Assembly (NCBI GenBank): GCA_023078685.1
Contig: JALGAS010000002.1
Coordinates: 7,502,001-7,566,000, forward strand
From: Neopestalotiopsis rosae
Lineage: Eukaryota > Ascomycota > Sordariomycetes > Amphisphaeriales > Sporocadaceae
Length of the DNA stretch: 64,000 nt
Direction of reading: 5' to 3'
The position numbers were made by a program, and so were the translations under genes. Below, in pieces: positions 43,990 to 56,462 of this stretch (within the stretch, counting starts at the first letter, position 1; each line of letters starts with the position of its first letter). The notes below the pieces were generated by a model that saw only the letters and a list, made by a program, of their open reading frames with translations, ran no database searches and was not told the DNA's origin.

Positions 43990-46331
43990 GGCTCATCAGG
44001 AAAGATCGGATTTCGGAATGTTGGGGAAACATTTGTACAAGAATGCGCCCTTGGACCAGGCGGAATGGGTTGGCAATTGATGTCCTACTCGTGCGGCCCA
44101 GGGTGATAATTCTCACATAATTGGTGCTCGCCGTTGAAGGCTCGTTCGAGGCTACTGGGTCACAACTTTGTCTCTTTATGGCGGTTGTCTTTGATTCGAA
44201 GCACAGCGCTTTTCTGTTTATAGGGTTTGCGATCCCGTTAATACAATACAGTTGCAGGTTTCCGTTGCCATCTGGCTTCAATGGTCAAAATTACTCGCAT
44301 TCGACTATGAATATTGTTCTGCGCCTATGGCAAATATGAGCACAACCAAGGTAGCTGGATACTATGCACGCGATATCCAACCGATTACTTGGAAGCCTGC
44401 AATTAGAGCATCCCTCGACTATCACCAGTGGTCTGTAGGAAAGGTCGGCATGGACTCCGCGGAGGTTCAGCGGGCCGTATGTTTGTACCTCTAGAGTACG
44501 TGCATGAGTTCGTTCTGTCGATTGTAGACTTCCATTGGCCGGCAGCAGCCTAGTTATACCAGAGCTGCAAGTACACATAGCAGGGTTATCTCGATATACG
44601 AATGACACATCCTATGTGAAAAGCTGGGCGCTATGCAGACCGACCATGTCCACACGTTGGCCGAAATGGAATGAATACATTCTGCCATCAGCTAGAGCCT
44701 GGCTGGGAGTAGTCGACTTTGAGATGCGTAGGTACAGATTGGCAAGATTAGCTACCTAGGTACCCTGAGCATTCCGATGGGATGGGGCGGGGTACTCCAA
44801 GTCTACTCCGTATTTCCCCAGCTCCCCCAGATGTCCAGTGCACTGGATGGAAATCAAGGTTTAAAAAGAAACATGAGAATTCTTTGTAGCTAAAGCGTAT
44901 TGATCAGTCATTGCTTTCTGGATTTGAAACACTTCTCAACTCCCATTTAGACAATTAGCCAGGGATTTTAGCACCTGTTGATGACGGTAGACATCTACTG
45001 TGGACGTACGATCATGGGGTTAGGATGCCATGCAATTATTCGAGGCACTGTATCAACAAACACATGTATTTTTAATTGCATGGAAGCAGTCATGAAATGA
45101 TAGGTACAATTCACAAGTGCCTATTATGCGCTACCAGGCGAATATCCACCACATCTTCCCCTCTCCGATCCCTGTCGACCACGATCGAGCTGCCACGCCT
45201 TCGTGCAGGCCGCATTGCTTCTATGCTAGACTTGAACGACCACTCATCGTGAGGCTTCACTTTAGTCATGCAGATAGACGGCCGGGAGCAGAAGAAATGC
45301 ACCTTTCTGTGCAAGCATCACATTTGAGTCCACTTGTCCACAGGTAGCCGATAACCTTGCCGTCAGATTTCGAGTTTGAATCAGCGTTTTTGTCTCTCTT
45401 TCTGCTTTTTCCACAAACATCGAGAGTTGCGCTCTTTCGTTTCCAACAACCACGAATATCGTCCGGATTCCAAGTGACCGAATTGCTAATTGGCGACTGG
45501 ATTCTTCTCATCATTGCCGCTCGCCCTCTGCATATTCGGAATCACCCCTCCAGGATACCTGATGTAGGTTGTCAGTCAATAGTCTAAAGTCGGTTTAACC
45601 CGGCAGTCCAGGAACCAAAAACGACACAAGGACCAAGCTCTTGTCCCCGGAGATCGCGTGGGATCTGAGTATCCCTCTCCCATCTTTGCTCTGCCCCACT
45701 CCACTTACTTCTACTCCCTGCACACCAAGCCCACGTCCCATCCTCTCTATGTATTGTGCGCGACCGTCAACCATCAACCACCACTCCGCGTACACCACGC
45801 TCACCTACCTACATGCGCATACACGTACGTATAGTACATGCGCTGTCTGAATTTCACATTCTCCCGCAAGAAAAGGACCCGCTTTCGACACGATTGCATC
45901 TCGCTGCTTGTCTTCCTCTGCAACGGCCCTTCTAGACAATGCTTTGCGGTCAATACTGAAACTCGACCCTACAGTCCGCAGCTGCAAGAAAGATTGAGCT
46001 CAACCCAAGGATTGGCTCGGGATTGGGATCGCGCTGCTACTCGTCCTGTCCCGTCCGCATATGGAATGTGTCAAACAGGCACATATGTCGCTAGAAGCTA
46101 GAGACGCATACCTAGCATCCGGAAGCACACACAGAGCACCTACGTCTGTCGGGTGCATCCTACCTACATATCTAAACTTGGTTACTACTGTACGGGCCCA
46201 CGACCACAGGCACTACCGTCCAGGGCTTGCTTGCCTACAGACCTCCTGCAGCAACCAAGCTTGATACCTTACTCTAGCCGGACACGGTTCCGGTTTCTGC
46301 CTCCCTACAATACTCTTCATGCATATATGAA
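43990..46331. other. Intergenic with C/T-rich leader before the disordered protein
   Basis: No gene is supported. From about 45640 to 46330 the plus strand is rich in C and T with several short upstream ATG frames, which suggests a long 5' leader for the gene starting at 46332. Confidence 0.4.
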
Positions 46332-47894
46332 ATGGCATACGTCCATCGTACACCCCAGCAACCATCAGGAGCTATGCCTACACCACTCATATCAGACACG
46401 CCTCCGTCATGCCCTCGACCTCCTCTAGATGTTTCTCACGCTGCTTTCTGCCAAAGTAAAGGTTCACACGCCCCCCGACTACCTGCTTCTACCACTCGGA
46501 CATCAAAATCGCGTCGGCACTCACTTCCTCTCCTGACCTTTCCGCCCGTCGCGCAGCCAAACACCTCTAGCATCTCGCTCATCCCCTCCACCGCAGAGGG
46601 GAGACCAGTCCCTCTTGACGACTCTTCGACTGCGGGACGAACCATTGCATTGCGGCAACTGAATCGCTCGCAGCCATCATCGAGGCATCGCTACTCAAAG
46701 AGTGGTGGTGCGCCCAGTGCTACCACGACAACGACGACGGGGACGCACTCACAGCCAGTCATTGTACGGACGTATTCGGGTCCGCCTCCCTCATCAGCCG
46801 GCAGTCGCCCTTCTAGCCGCAGGATACCGTTGTCTACCGTTTCCGTCGCTTCAAGCGTATCAAGCTGGCGTCCAGGTCGCAATGGCATGGTATTGAGCAT
46901 GGCTCGGAATAAGGGCCAGAAGAAGGTCCATCAACGCGCGGATGACCCCAAGCTGCCCCCGCTGGAGGCATTCAGTTTCAAGAGTATCATGGCCGACATA
47001 CAGCAGGACATTGGTGCCGACTTGGACAGGATTGCTGAGATATGTGCCAGATCCAAGTATTCGCTGAGCAACCAGTATGAAGTGCATGTCGCACCGCATG
47101 GTTCCGGGGCCAGTTTTGTGACCTCGGTAGCATCATCCTCGCGTCACCATGGTCCTACTCTGCAAGCGATCTCAAGTGACGACGAGAGCAGCAGCCGACA
47201 GAGGAAACGTCGCAGTGGCATACGCAGAAGAAGTGCAGCCTATGGCACACTGGAAACTATCATGAGCTCCAGCCGCTCGTCGGAAGAGGACAAGAGCAAG
47301 AAAAAGTCGGCCCAGGAATTGACTGCAGAGGTGCGAGGCCGAGCAGCCAGGCATTACACAGCTGACAGCGGAGCTTCCTCTAGTGGTACTGCAGACTCGA
47401 ATGAGCCACAGAAGCAGGTCGCTCGAAAGAAGTCCGCGTCCTTTGCCACAGCCCTGATGGACAACACTCGTCAGCATAATCATGGCGAAATAACATCGCC
47501 TCGCACCTCGGGGACAGCTCTAGTTGGCGAACCTGCCAAACCCAAGACCTCGAAAAGCCACCTGGAAATTAGAACAATGCAAGAGGAATCAACGTCAGAT
47601 AACTATACACACGAGCCGTCTAGAGAACCCTCTCAACCCACACTCTCGGACTCAGTGGCGAATGCTGCGATTTCACGACCAGATGAGCCTAGAAGCTCTT
47701 CCAGTCTTCTGTCTGGAATCAGCCACTGGATACCATGGCGAGGTAACAGCTCGGCAACAGAGGCTGCATCGTCAGCTCATAAGCATGGCAAAGCAAAAAG
47801 CTATGCTGAAGGTAGTTTGCGGGAATTGTTGAAGGGTACTGATATTGAATCAGGGGCGGCTATGGATCTGAAGGGTAAGAGTGCTAGACGTTGA
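46332..47894 (+). CDS. Disordered Ser-rich fungal protein, function unknown
   Basis: Single-exon protein of 520 aa. The first 190 residues are Ser/Thr/Pro-rich with many basic-Ser sites (SKSRRHSLP, SRPSSRRIPLS) that look like kinase targets. One short ordered block stands out near residues 205-255: KLPPLEAFSFKSIMADIQ, then DIGADLDRIAEICARSKYSLSNQYEVHVAPHG. It looks like a helix pair plus a beta strand and is likely the conserved core. Basic patches (RQRKRRSGIRRRSA) could be a nuclear localisation signal. Near the C-terminus there is SGISHWIPWRG, then charged residues. The open frame contains a second ATG close upstream out of frame at 46327. I do not recognise the family; conservation of the core is inference from its contrast with the rest. 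Confidence 0.65.
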   Translation: MAYVHRTPQQPSGAMPTPLISDTPPSCPRPPLDVSHAAFCQSKGSHAPRLPASTTRTSKSRRHSLPLLTFPPVAQPNTSSISLIPSTAEGRPVPLDDSSTAGRTIALRQLNRSQPSSRHRYSKSGGAPSATTTTTTGTHSQPVIVRTYSGPPPSSAGSRPSSRRIPLSTVSVASSVSSWRPGRNGMVLSMARNKGQKKVHQRADDPKLPPLEAFSFKSIMADIQQDIGADLDRIAEICARSKYSLSNQYEVHVAPHGSGASFVTSVASSSRHHGPTLQAISSDDESSSRQRKRRSGIRRRSAAYGTLETIMSSSRSSEEDKSKKKSAQELTAEVRGRAARHYTADSGASSSGTADSNEPQKQVARKKSASFATALMDNTRQHNHGEITSPRTSGTALVGEPAKPKTSKSHLEIRTMQEESTSDNYTHEPSREPSQPTLSDSVANAAISRPDEPRSSSSLLSGISHWIPWRGNSSATEAASSAHKHGKAKSYAEGSLRELLKGTDIESGAAMDLKGKSARR

Positions 47895-49966
47895 TGATGA
47901 TCCACCTGCATTTATATGTTGCACATACGCCATGTGGTATTCGGCGCTCAGGCGACTTTCTCATGGCATCATCCTGAGCCTTGTGGACAATTACACAAGG
48001 TGATGATGGGACAATCCGTGGCCGTGTTGAGCCACTGGACCAAAAAGAAAAGCAGAGAACAGAAAATCTGGTCCCAGAGGAATGGTAGAAGCATCAAAAT
48101 GGTGTATGCAGTGTATGATACTTAATGATGATTGACGAGATATGAGATTACGATACATTCTGGATGACTACATGTCGAAGTGTACACATTAATTGGCGAT
48201 AATTGGTTGCGAAAAGTTGATAAACTTATTTACATTTGGCGGCATTTTCATTTGTCTTGACCTGGGAAAAGAGGTGCATTCTTCAGTCACCTCTTGAATC
48301 GGTGTTACAGTGGCGCATGGATTGTAACAGTGACTTGGATGGCCGAATACCGAATATACCAGATTATCCCAGCTTGTTCGCCATGTACAAAGCTAGTCCA
48401 CTACACATGTTTTCCTCGAATCTCGGAATCATCCAAGTGTTGAAATGAAACGAGATATGGTAAGTCAAGTGATTGATATGTAGCTATGGAGGTAGGAGGA
48501 CTATATATATATATATGTAGTGACAGCGAGCCATGAAGGTCCGCAATGTAGGAGGCCAGGCGGCTCCTGTTTCCACACCAAGCACTATTGGGATCGGACT
48601 GCGAGTAGCATGGTTGGCATCAGGCGCAGTAACACACTATTTCAAGGTGTCATGACATGGCTGTTAACGCCCATGTGGGAGGTGGACCGAATTTTTGCTA
48701 TGGTCGACAACTGACAAAGACATGTTGGCTCCCGGTGCGACCATACACTTGTTGTAGGCCATCTCACATAGAGTCCTGGCGAACCTGCAGGAGTGAGGCA
48801 ATCGCAGTGTAGGTCAGGATGGTGCTAGCAATGGTATAGACGAAACAGTTTTTGTCAGAATCATGATCCGATTTGAAATTTATCGGAAATGAAGCGAGTA
48901 AGTTGATTTGTTGGGTAGGAACGATGAACATACGTCACTGAATTGATTGAGCTCACGGTAGTATCTTTGTTTGTAATCAAGAACTTCATCCCAGGGGGTG
49001 ATTGACTTGTTGAGATATTAATACTAGGTGGTATGAAACCGCCGCAGGAGAACAGAGAGTATTTCACTACGTTTCAGTAATCAGCAGGGCCTGAGACACT
49101 GAGCTGGACACTTTTCCACCTTGACTGAGGTGCAGCAATGAAGACATTATAGGCTCTCAATCTTGGACCCTATCTAAAAGATCAGATTGCCTACTTGTGT
49201 TCTGGCGGCCGTGCGATGATAAAAGGGGTCTCTTCTCAAAGCATACAGAAGGAGTGCTAGTTTGCAGCGTGAGTAAGAGGGAGATGGACTACAGTCTCTG
49301 ACTTCGATGACTGAACTCTGTTACGCAGCAAAAAAGACGCCCGCGGCGGAGCACTAGAATACCGTGTCAAGGGACTCCATTTCCCAGCACGATGGTGCGG
49401 AGCCAAGCTTGATGAGATAGTTTCATTGCGATACTTTAGGTCCCTCTTTATTACGGATCACTCAATCGCCAGTCAGCTTCGACACAGCCGATCACCTCAA
49501 TCAAGCTCTTGGAAAGGCGACACTTATTGTCCGCGAGCCACTATAGCTGTTTCTGCTTGGAGGTTTGAACCATCTGAGCTTTGAGCCAGGGAATTTGATA
49601 CATTGGTGGGTAGTTGAGAGTCATGTACTACAGTTTTGACCTCCTCAGCAGTACCGCTGGCTGTTGAGGCACTTAGAACTTGTCAATATCAAGATTATAA
49701 CCTCTAGCATGAACGATTGGTATGTATCTGTTCGTCGGTCTATCAGAGACCCGGCCATGCCACCTGCCACGTACAGGATGAGGCAGCGGCATCTGTACAG
49801 ATGCGCGCTTCAACGACAATTTAATGACCAGCAATTAACAGCTTTGCTCAAGAATGGTTTTCAAACGCTTTTTCATAATACATTTGTATACGTAGAGAGT
49901 TCTTGGACCTGCAATCTATATCTGAGCCAAACTTATTATCTGTCTGGACTATCCATACATACTCGC
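47895..49966. other. Intergenic, no gene recognised
   Basis: 2.1 kb with only short frames on both strands. A short AT dinucleotide run is at about 48504-48516. It separates the disordered-protein gene and the PQ-loop gene, which converge here. Confidence 0.45.
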
Positions 49967-51108
49967 TCAAACTAGTTGGATTCTTCCAAACCGTGTACCA
50001 AACAAGTCGTTCCAGTCAAAGACAAGACAAAGCTGGAACATGACTAGGTACCCAAGGCCTGCAACCAGATACATGACGTCAACACTGACACAGCCGTATA
50101 CATACCCAAACAACTGCAAAAAGCGCCCAAAGCTCAGATGACGCTCGCGGGGGAGAGAAATGTTTCCTCGTGACCTGAAGAATTGGGTCAAAGCCAGCAG
50201 TATCAACACGATTGACAAGGATAACACGGAGGCAATGCTTAGTGAGCCGCGTGATCTCAGCCGCCCTATCGTCTTGAGCTGCTTCACGAATTGAAAGGCA
50301 ACCAGAAAAGCGTCAATGATGCATAGAAAGGTAATCCAAAGCGACCAGAACACTCCAAAGAGAGCTGCGTGAGGCCCACTCCGTTGAAAGTACGGCTGAC
50401 CGTTGAGAAGCAGGAGCAAGAGCGAAATGGGCAGGGTGATGAGTGAGTATGATGTGAGCACCTTCTTCATGATGGCGGAGGTGAGCTTGTGCTCATGCGG
50501 ATCTTCGGGCTGCCAGTCTGAGAGACGGCGGATTGGCGCTTGATCCGGTAGCACAGCTGGCGTACGATAGCGGATGTAGACAACGAACCTAGGTAGCTGG
50601 CATGAGCACGTCGCTCATTCGCATTGCATAGGACAATAGATTTTGAAATCTTACAAGATCATGGCACAAGCCCATTGTACAAACACAGCCAGGAAATCAA
50701 GCGACGCCGAATAACCTTTCCAGCCATCTAGCTCTCCGCTGGCGACACAGTTGAAAGCCTTGTAGAAGACGCTGTGGCCAAAGCGGAGTGCCAGTGTTGT
50801 GGTGGAGAACAAGCCATGATTGAGGATATAGTATGGCGATATTCCCTTGGTCCCTTCCTTGCGGACGCGTAGGTATTGCGGTATATAAGCACCGATGATG
50901 GCAATCCACAGAAGTCTATATGATATTCAGTATTGATCATGCATTCGAGCGCGCGACGCAAGCGCCGAGGGCTCAAAGTAAGACGATGATACTATTCGCG
51001 ACAAGAGTTAATGTGAAGGACGTACGACCAGATTACCGTGCGGGGCACACTATGGTATTGCGGCGGGTCCTCGCAGGACGTGGGTAAGACGAACAACACT
51101 TCAGCCAT
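49967..51108 (-). CDS. PQ-loop repeat membrane protein
   Basis: Integral membrane protein of 321 aa. Minus-strand exons are 51026-51108, 50655-50915 and 49967-50588, joining in phases 2 and 2. The first exon encodes MAEVLFVLPTSCEDPPQYH, then the second gives the PQ-loop hallmark IIGAYIPQYLRVRKEGTKGISPYYILNHGLFST. Further hydrophobic segments cover LDFLAVFVQWACAMILFVVYI, SYSLITLPISLLLLLL, ALFGVFWSLWITFLCIIDAFLVAF, SIASVLSLSIVLILLALTQFF and SVDVMYLVAGLGYLVMFQ, about seven in all. PQ-loop proteins carry amino acids, sugars or act as ER receptors; the substrate here is unknown. Only one clear PQ motif is visible. The single open frames hide the first two exons, which the family motif makes certain. 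Confidence 0.83.
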
Positions 51109-51709
51109 CGCGAAATTGCATCTTGGGCCAACAGTTGTTGTCTCGAGAATCAAGTTGACTGGAAGGCGATGAAAGATCAGCTTGGGAACTGTGAGACAAA
51201 TGGGTCTCCGATGATAAGCTTTCGTTGCCGGACTACCGCCACTGGAATGGACGGATACGCATTTGTTGCGTCTTTGTACATTGGGTACAGAGATAGCCAC
51301 CTCAAGAGCCCAGGCCTTAAAACAGGCTTTCTCATTAGACTGCGGGGGGATCAGTGGCGGTCCGCTTACTCTTAGCGGTCCGGCACGGTCCGGTGGCTCA
51401 TCATTGATCCTGAGGTAGTCCAAGCAGCTTGACATCCCGGAATCCTGCTAGGTAAGCAGGTTTTGCCGCAGGTGATGTCTTGAACATGATCAATATTCTT
51501 TCTATTGAGGCCCATGCGTGGACCAAGTAGACTCGGAGGACAATTCAGAATCTGCACCATGACATATTGTAAATTAATCCAGCATACGCTGGGCAGGTAA
51601 CCATCTGCCCTCGGCAGCCACCGTACTTCGTACATTACATATCTATACCTAATATTAAAATACTTTTTTCACAAAGAGGCCTCTATCCATTTCCAGATTA
51701 GTATTCTCA
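51109..51709. other. Intergenic between two minus-strand genes
   Basis: Promoter of the PQ-loop gene and 3' region of the PAP2 gene. An open frame on the minus strand runs through but has no domain upstream of the PQ-loop start. Confidence 0.45.
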
Positions 51710-53064
51710 TTACATTGGCCTGTGAAGGCGGCAACACCACAAGAAATAGTCTTCGAGTGGCAATAAATTCAAGAGAAACCTGTTGCCCCACCATCCCAGG
51801 GCGCAAACGCATGCTCCCGCGACGGCGTCAAGGATAAAGTGGTTGGCAGTCGACACAATGGCGATTAATATGATGAATGGGTAGAGAAAGCCTGCAGCAA
51901 CACATAGCATGCGTCGAAGAGAAGGGAATCTCAAGTGAAGACCAGCAATCCGTAGTGACATTGGGACGCGGTGCTGGGGCGCTAATGGCAGCATGGAGAT
52001 GGTCAATCCGATCATGAGAGAGTATCCAAAATGCAAGGAAGGCATGGCAGCTATAATTACATCAACACGCATTCATTATCAATGTAGTGAGTGGCATGAA
52101 TACTGACCGTATTGGTTGCAGAACTTGTTTTGTGTCCAAACACTGCTTTCACCACCCTTTCCGTGCACAGTGTCAACAAATCCATATGTTCGACCCAGCT
52201 CAGCCTCTGCTCCCGTGGGGTTGGGATCGCTCAGTAGTCGAGGCGGCATGCATGGCCATGCTGTGAAGACGATGAAGGCCAGCAGATTGCACATGGCCAT
52301 GGTTCGTCGTCTGGCCTGGTATAAAGCAGCTCCTGTCATGGAGCCTGAGTCGCCACTCAGCTGTCTCTCGTCGGTGCGCTTGCGAGTGATTGTGTAGAAG
52401 TATAAAAACACCAGGAAGAAGATGGTCCCGGGGATGTGGATATAGGAGTAGATCCTGTTAATCCAGTGCATCATCGTCTCGTGTTGCATAAAAACCGATT
52501 GAATATATGGTTCCCAGAAGATATTGAGTCGCTTTTCCAAAGCAATCACCTGGAGAGCATGGTGCCGAGCCACATCAACTGTCTTTTCATCGAGCGTGAG
52601 GGCGCTGATCGCTCGACCAACTTGATAAACCTTGGATAATATTAGTATGGTTCGCGCAATGTCTGGCCAAGAGACTGTACCCAGTATATAAGAGCCCAGT
52701 ACCAACATTCGGCCAAGAATGGGAGCTTGCGGAGCAGTCGACTCAAAAAATAATCTTGGAACACGGCCGTATTGGGAGACGTCACTTCGAAGCGAAGCCT
52801 CCAGAGTGAAATCTCTCGCTTCCTCCATGTTGGCTCGGACTGTGTGAGGCTGACACCTTCCTCGAGTAAAGTATCGCCAGAGGACCGTGGTGATGGCCAC
52901 TCAGATCCAGTAGGAGACTCGTCGCGACCGTGATCGAACCGTTTCTCTTCCCAACCGCGACCATGCTTTCCAAAGAGTTTGTAATTAGTGTTCCGGTTGA
53001 CGTACACACCGCCAAATAGCAGCGATACCACCACAAGAGGCTCTGCGAACGCGCCAATACCCAT
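51710..53064 (-). CDS. PAP2/AUR1-like inositolphosphotransferase-type membrane protein
   Basis: Predicted membrane lipid phosphotransferase or phosphatase, 415 aa. Exons are 52681-53064, 52108-52630 and 51710-52050, joined in phases 0 and 1. The N-terminal span (GIGAFAEPLVVVSLLFGGVYVNR) is followed by a polar loop of about 70 residues. The body has RLNIFWEPYIQSVFMQHETMMHWINRIYSYIHIPG, typical of AUR1-like proteins, then membrane spans. The catalytic motifs are AAMPSLHFGYSLMIG and STANHFILDAVAGA, which fit the PAP2 signatures P-S-x-H and the distal H-x-x-x-D. The N-terminus is uncertain: the frame offers ATGs at 53064 and 53106, and an extra first exon starting at 53300 could splice in (see findings). 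Confidence 0.85.
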
Positions 53065-54875
53065 GGCTGCTAAGTACTGCTTAAAGAATCGAAAATTGGC
53101 AGACAAGAAATGCGAGAAAATTCCAAACCTTTCAAACCAAATTCCCCTTGTAACAGGCGGATTACAGGGCTGAAATAAGAATTCCAGTTGGTCCCCGGGA
53201 TGGGGCTTTTGCCTTGTGTCGAAATTTCAGGAAACACATATTGCTTGGCATCGTGTACAAGTTTGTCCCATGCAGTAATGCTCGGGATTTTCGGATTCAT
53301 GATGAATACCTAGACATCAATGACGCGCAATAGCATATACAAGTCTCCAATGAAATACCCACCAAGAGATCGACGGACTATGTGTGCATCGAGCCATAAC
53401 CCCAGTAGTCTGACACCAAGACCCACCAGAGGAAGTATACAGCAAATCTATTTGATCAAGCAACCTGAAGACGCCTGGTAGCCGCCGACACGTTTGTTTG
53501 CTATCGCCGAGGTCAGGCATACAGTGGGCACTGTCACTCTTCTTGATATGGATCTCGACGCCCAATCAAGACGCATCCGGAGCATCTTGTCGGCAGCCGA
53601 AGGGAGTGTCAAGGTCAGATTACGACGGAATCGGGGCGTAGCAAGTGCCCGTTGGCACCATACCACAGGGTGCGCAGATTCTTGCCGTGCCATCCGGTTG
53701 GTTCAAGGTACCGAACAAGATACGAACAAATGACAGGGGATCGCGGACACATGCCCAACTACCAGTCTTGGACATATCCTGCGCTCAACGTGGTGTTGTT
53801 CCCTTGGTTATTTTTGGTGGTGATGGTTGTGGTACAGACTGCCATTCCTTCGAACTCAGACGATTGATCAACTCAAGGTCCCTCAAGGCTGTGTGTAGTG
53901 TAGTGCAAGCAGGCTGCGAAGCATGCAAGCTCCGTATCCATGGCAATGTGCTAGCCAAGAAGCCCTGGTACAATCGACGTGGTCTGCTCATCAACTCCGT
54001 GGTCTCCGTGTCGGCATGTCGGACTTTGGACCTATACTAGTTTATGGTAATAACAATGTCAGTCGCGTGGCTTTCGGCTGCGAATTGCCTGTCGCGGTTG
54101 GTTCAGAATTTGCCGTCTGATAATTCTCCGTTCCTGTGTCAATTCACAATCGCCAATAGTCCAGGTCGCCCATTGGCGCTACCAGTCTACCTTGAGCGAT
54201 GGGGTGGTGGGGCTTATCCACGTTGCGAACACGCTAGAACTTCCACTACGGCTAGAGAGCACGCGACCATACGTGGACGGAAAAAACTTCATCGCACCTC
54301 TCCACAAAGGCATTTGGACGGTAACTCAGATTCAGAAGTACATTTCGCAAGTACATAATGTGTAACGGCCATCTAACGTTGATTGCAATGCGTCAGTTCG
54401 GTCGCATTTACAATCCGAAGTCCGCTCTGTAAGCTTCTTGGCCGATAGGTGTAGTGTAAGAAGGAGTCAGCCAGCCTCATGCACTGATTGTTTCACGAGA
54501 TCAGCATGAGATCAGATTCGGGGAATTGGCAGCCCGAATATGCTCATGATACGTGTATGCGCTTCTGAATATGACTAGGGAAGTGACATTAACATTCAGG
54601 AACATGTTGTTTATATGACACGGCTAAATCTGACAACAGCTACAGAGTACAGAGTACATCCTGAACCACTTGCATGAAGACTCGTTTATAAGTTATATGA
54701 TGTTGCATGGGTACCTGCAGCAGTCAAGGCATTGCCAAAATTATTAATGATACTATGACCTCCGACAATTATTCAGACATGCATCTGAGGCTCTTGCTGT
54801 TGCTCTACCTCGGCAATCTCTCCTTTCGAGCACCTCGTACCATTATAGCCAGCTCAACTCGTCCTGTTTTCCGTG
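53065..54875. other. Intergenic, possibly an extra 5' exon of the PAP2 gene
   Basis: A minus-strand frame starting at 53300 (MNPKIPSITAWDKLVHDAKQ) could be a first exon of the PAP2 gene. The rest of the 1.8 kb shows no gene. Confidence 0.35.
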
Positions 54876-56462
54876 TCAGCGTTTGAAATATCCAAACTCC
54901 AACCATCTGAACAAAGGATATGTGACCAGAGTGAACCCCGTTCCTAACCAGAGTCCCACATTCGCAGATCCCGCAAGGGTTGCCAGAGGTCCAGTATACC
55001 ACACTTGGTACATTCCAAGTATTGCTCCCACCCACCCAAACAGAAAAGACACTAGAGCTGCCACGCCAATGGGCAGATATGACCTGTCTTCCCACCTCGC
55101 CCAGTCAAAGCTCAGCGATCTCTTGAAACACATGTGTTCGACCAGGACAATCACAACCATGAGTTCGACCCAGTAGCCCATCAAGGCAAGAAAGTTTTGC
55201 ATGACGACAAGGAGATGCTCTCTGCCAGCCAACGCCAAGGCAAGCTCGATCAAGATGAGCACCCACGACCACGCCCAGCGCGGGACAGCCTTTCCATACC
55301 TCCCCAGGACCTGGCAATCAAGGGCAGCAGCGTAGGTACCGGGAATACTGTTCGAAATCACACCCAGGGCCACGACCACACTACAAAAACGTCCGAATCC
55401 CTGGAGGGGCTCGAATCCGGCAACCACCAGTGCACCCGCCGACACATTGTAGGCGTCCTCCCATGCGGTATTGTTCGACAAACCCGTCGCAAGTCCAATT
55501 CCCAAAACATAGACAAAGGAAAACGACAGCCACAATCCTGTCAGGGTAAGTAGAAATATCTTTCTCCTTGATGTTTGCTCCGGGTAGTACACGTAGAAAT
55601 CCGAGGCCGCGGCACCCCAGGAATTTGGCGCATAGAGACACAATGACAAGAAGCTCAGCCGATTTGCAGCCACTGCAATGTTAGACCCTATTGAGTGAGT
55701 CTGGACATTGAAACTCGGTCCGGCAATACCGCCAAGCACCAGAAGAACGATCAGTTGGGGAATCCAAGCAAATCTCTCATAGGTCTGGAAGGGCTTCATT
55801 CCAAACATTGTAATCGCCAAACAGACAATCTGAACCACCACGATGCCAACCACGATGGAGAGTCCTCCGTTATTGACCGCACTGAGCATTTGACCGCCTA
55901 GTATCGCATCAATGGTGCAGTAGCCGACCATGAGTATGATATTCAAGAGCGTCGGGATCTTGGCTGGCCAATAGCCCATGAAGTATCTCAAGACTACCAT
56001 GGTGCGATTACCACTGATTGGACCCCATATGCTCACGTATGCCGTCGAAACGCTGCCTAACAAGGCGCCAAAGACTGCACACATGGCAGAGTCCAGAAAG
56101 CCCAGATTGAAGACGAGAGGGCCAAAGAGACCGACTGCGAGGTTATTCACAGAAATGTTGGCAGAGAACCACAAGAGCAACACGGATGTGTCGTCCCACG
56201 AGGATGAAGCGCGCCGTTCTGACGGCGGCACGCGCGTACTGCCACGGGCCTCGAAGCCTGAAAGTGATTCTAGGCGCGCATTCCAGGCGATGATACGACT
56301 GCGGACGCCGGACTCTGGCGCGGTATTATGGGAATCTGAAGGCACGGTAGATTTGTCAACATGCTCCGCATATTGAGGTGACACATTGTCGCTAACGACT
56401 ACTTCCGATGCTTTGTCTGCTTTCATCTTGGAACTCAGTGACATGTCAATAGACACAGTCAT
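54876..56462 (-). CDS. NCS1 family purine-cytosine permease-like transporter
   Basis: Plasma-membrane symporter for nucleobases, allantoin, or vitamins of the nucleobase-cation-symport-1 family, 528 aa in one exon. Before TM1 there is a charged 50-residue N-terminal tail, then the FCY-type block RIIAWNARLESLSGFEARG. TM1 region WFSANISVNNLAVGLFGPLVFNLGF contains the family N-x-x-x-x-x-x-G-x-x-G-P pattern, followed by GPISGNRTMVVLRYFMGYWP, then VGYCTIDAILGGQMLSAV and MKPFQTYERFAWIPQ. The middle has LSLCLYAPNSWGAAASDFYVYYPEQTSRRKIFLLTLTGLW, typical of the FCY2/TPN1 subgroup. Twelve hydrophobic segments can be counted. The start is the first ATG; a second (MSLSSKMKAD) lies six codons inside. It is divergent from a GMC oxidoreductase. 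Confidence 0.88.
   Translation of the reverse strand: MTVSIDMSLSSKMKADKASEVVVSDNVSPQYAEHVDKSTVPSDSHNTAPESGVRSRIIAWNARLESLSGFEARGSTRVPPSERRASSSWDDTSVLLLWFSANISVNNLAVGLFGPLVFNLGFLDSAMCAVFGALLGSVSTAYVSIWGPISGNRTMVVLRYFMGYWPAKIPTLLNIILMVGYCTIDAILGGQMLSAVNNGGLSIVVGIVVVQIVCLAITMFGMKPFQTYERFAWIPQLIVLLVLGGIAGPSFNVQTHSIGSNIAVAANRLSFLSLCLYAPNSWGAAASDFYVYYPEQTSRRKIFLLTLTGLWLSFSFVYVLGIGLATGLSNNTAWEDAYNVSAGALVVAGFEPLQGFGRFCSVVVALGVISNSIPGTYAAALDCQVLGRYGKAVPRWAWSWVLILIELALALAGREHLLVVMQNFLALMGYWVELMVVIVLVEHMCFKRSLSFDWARWEDRSYLPIGVAALVSFLFGWVGAILGMYQVWYTGPLATLAGSANVGLWLGTGFTLVTYPLFRWLEFGYFKR

Noticed and set aside
50992..51435. 147-codon minus-strand frame as a separate gene
   Set aside because: Only its last part is coding; it is exon 1 of the PQ-loop gene from the internal Met at 51108.
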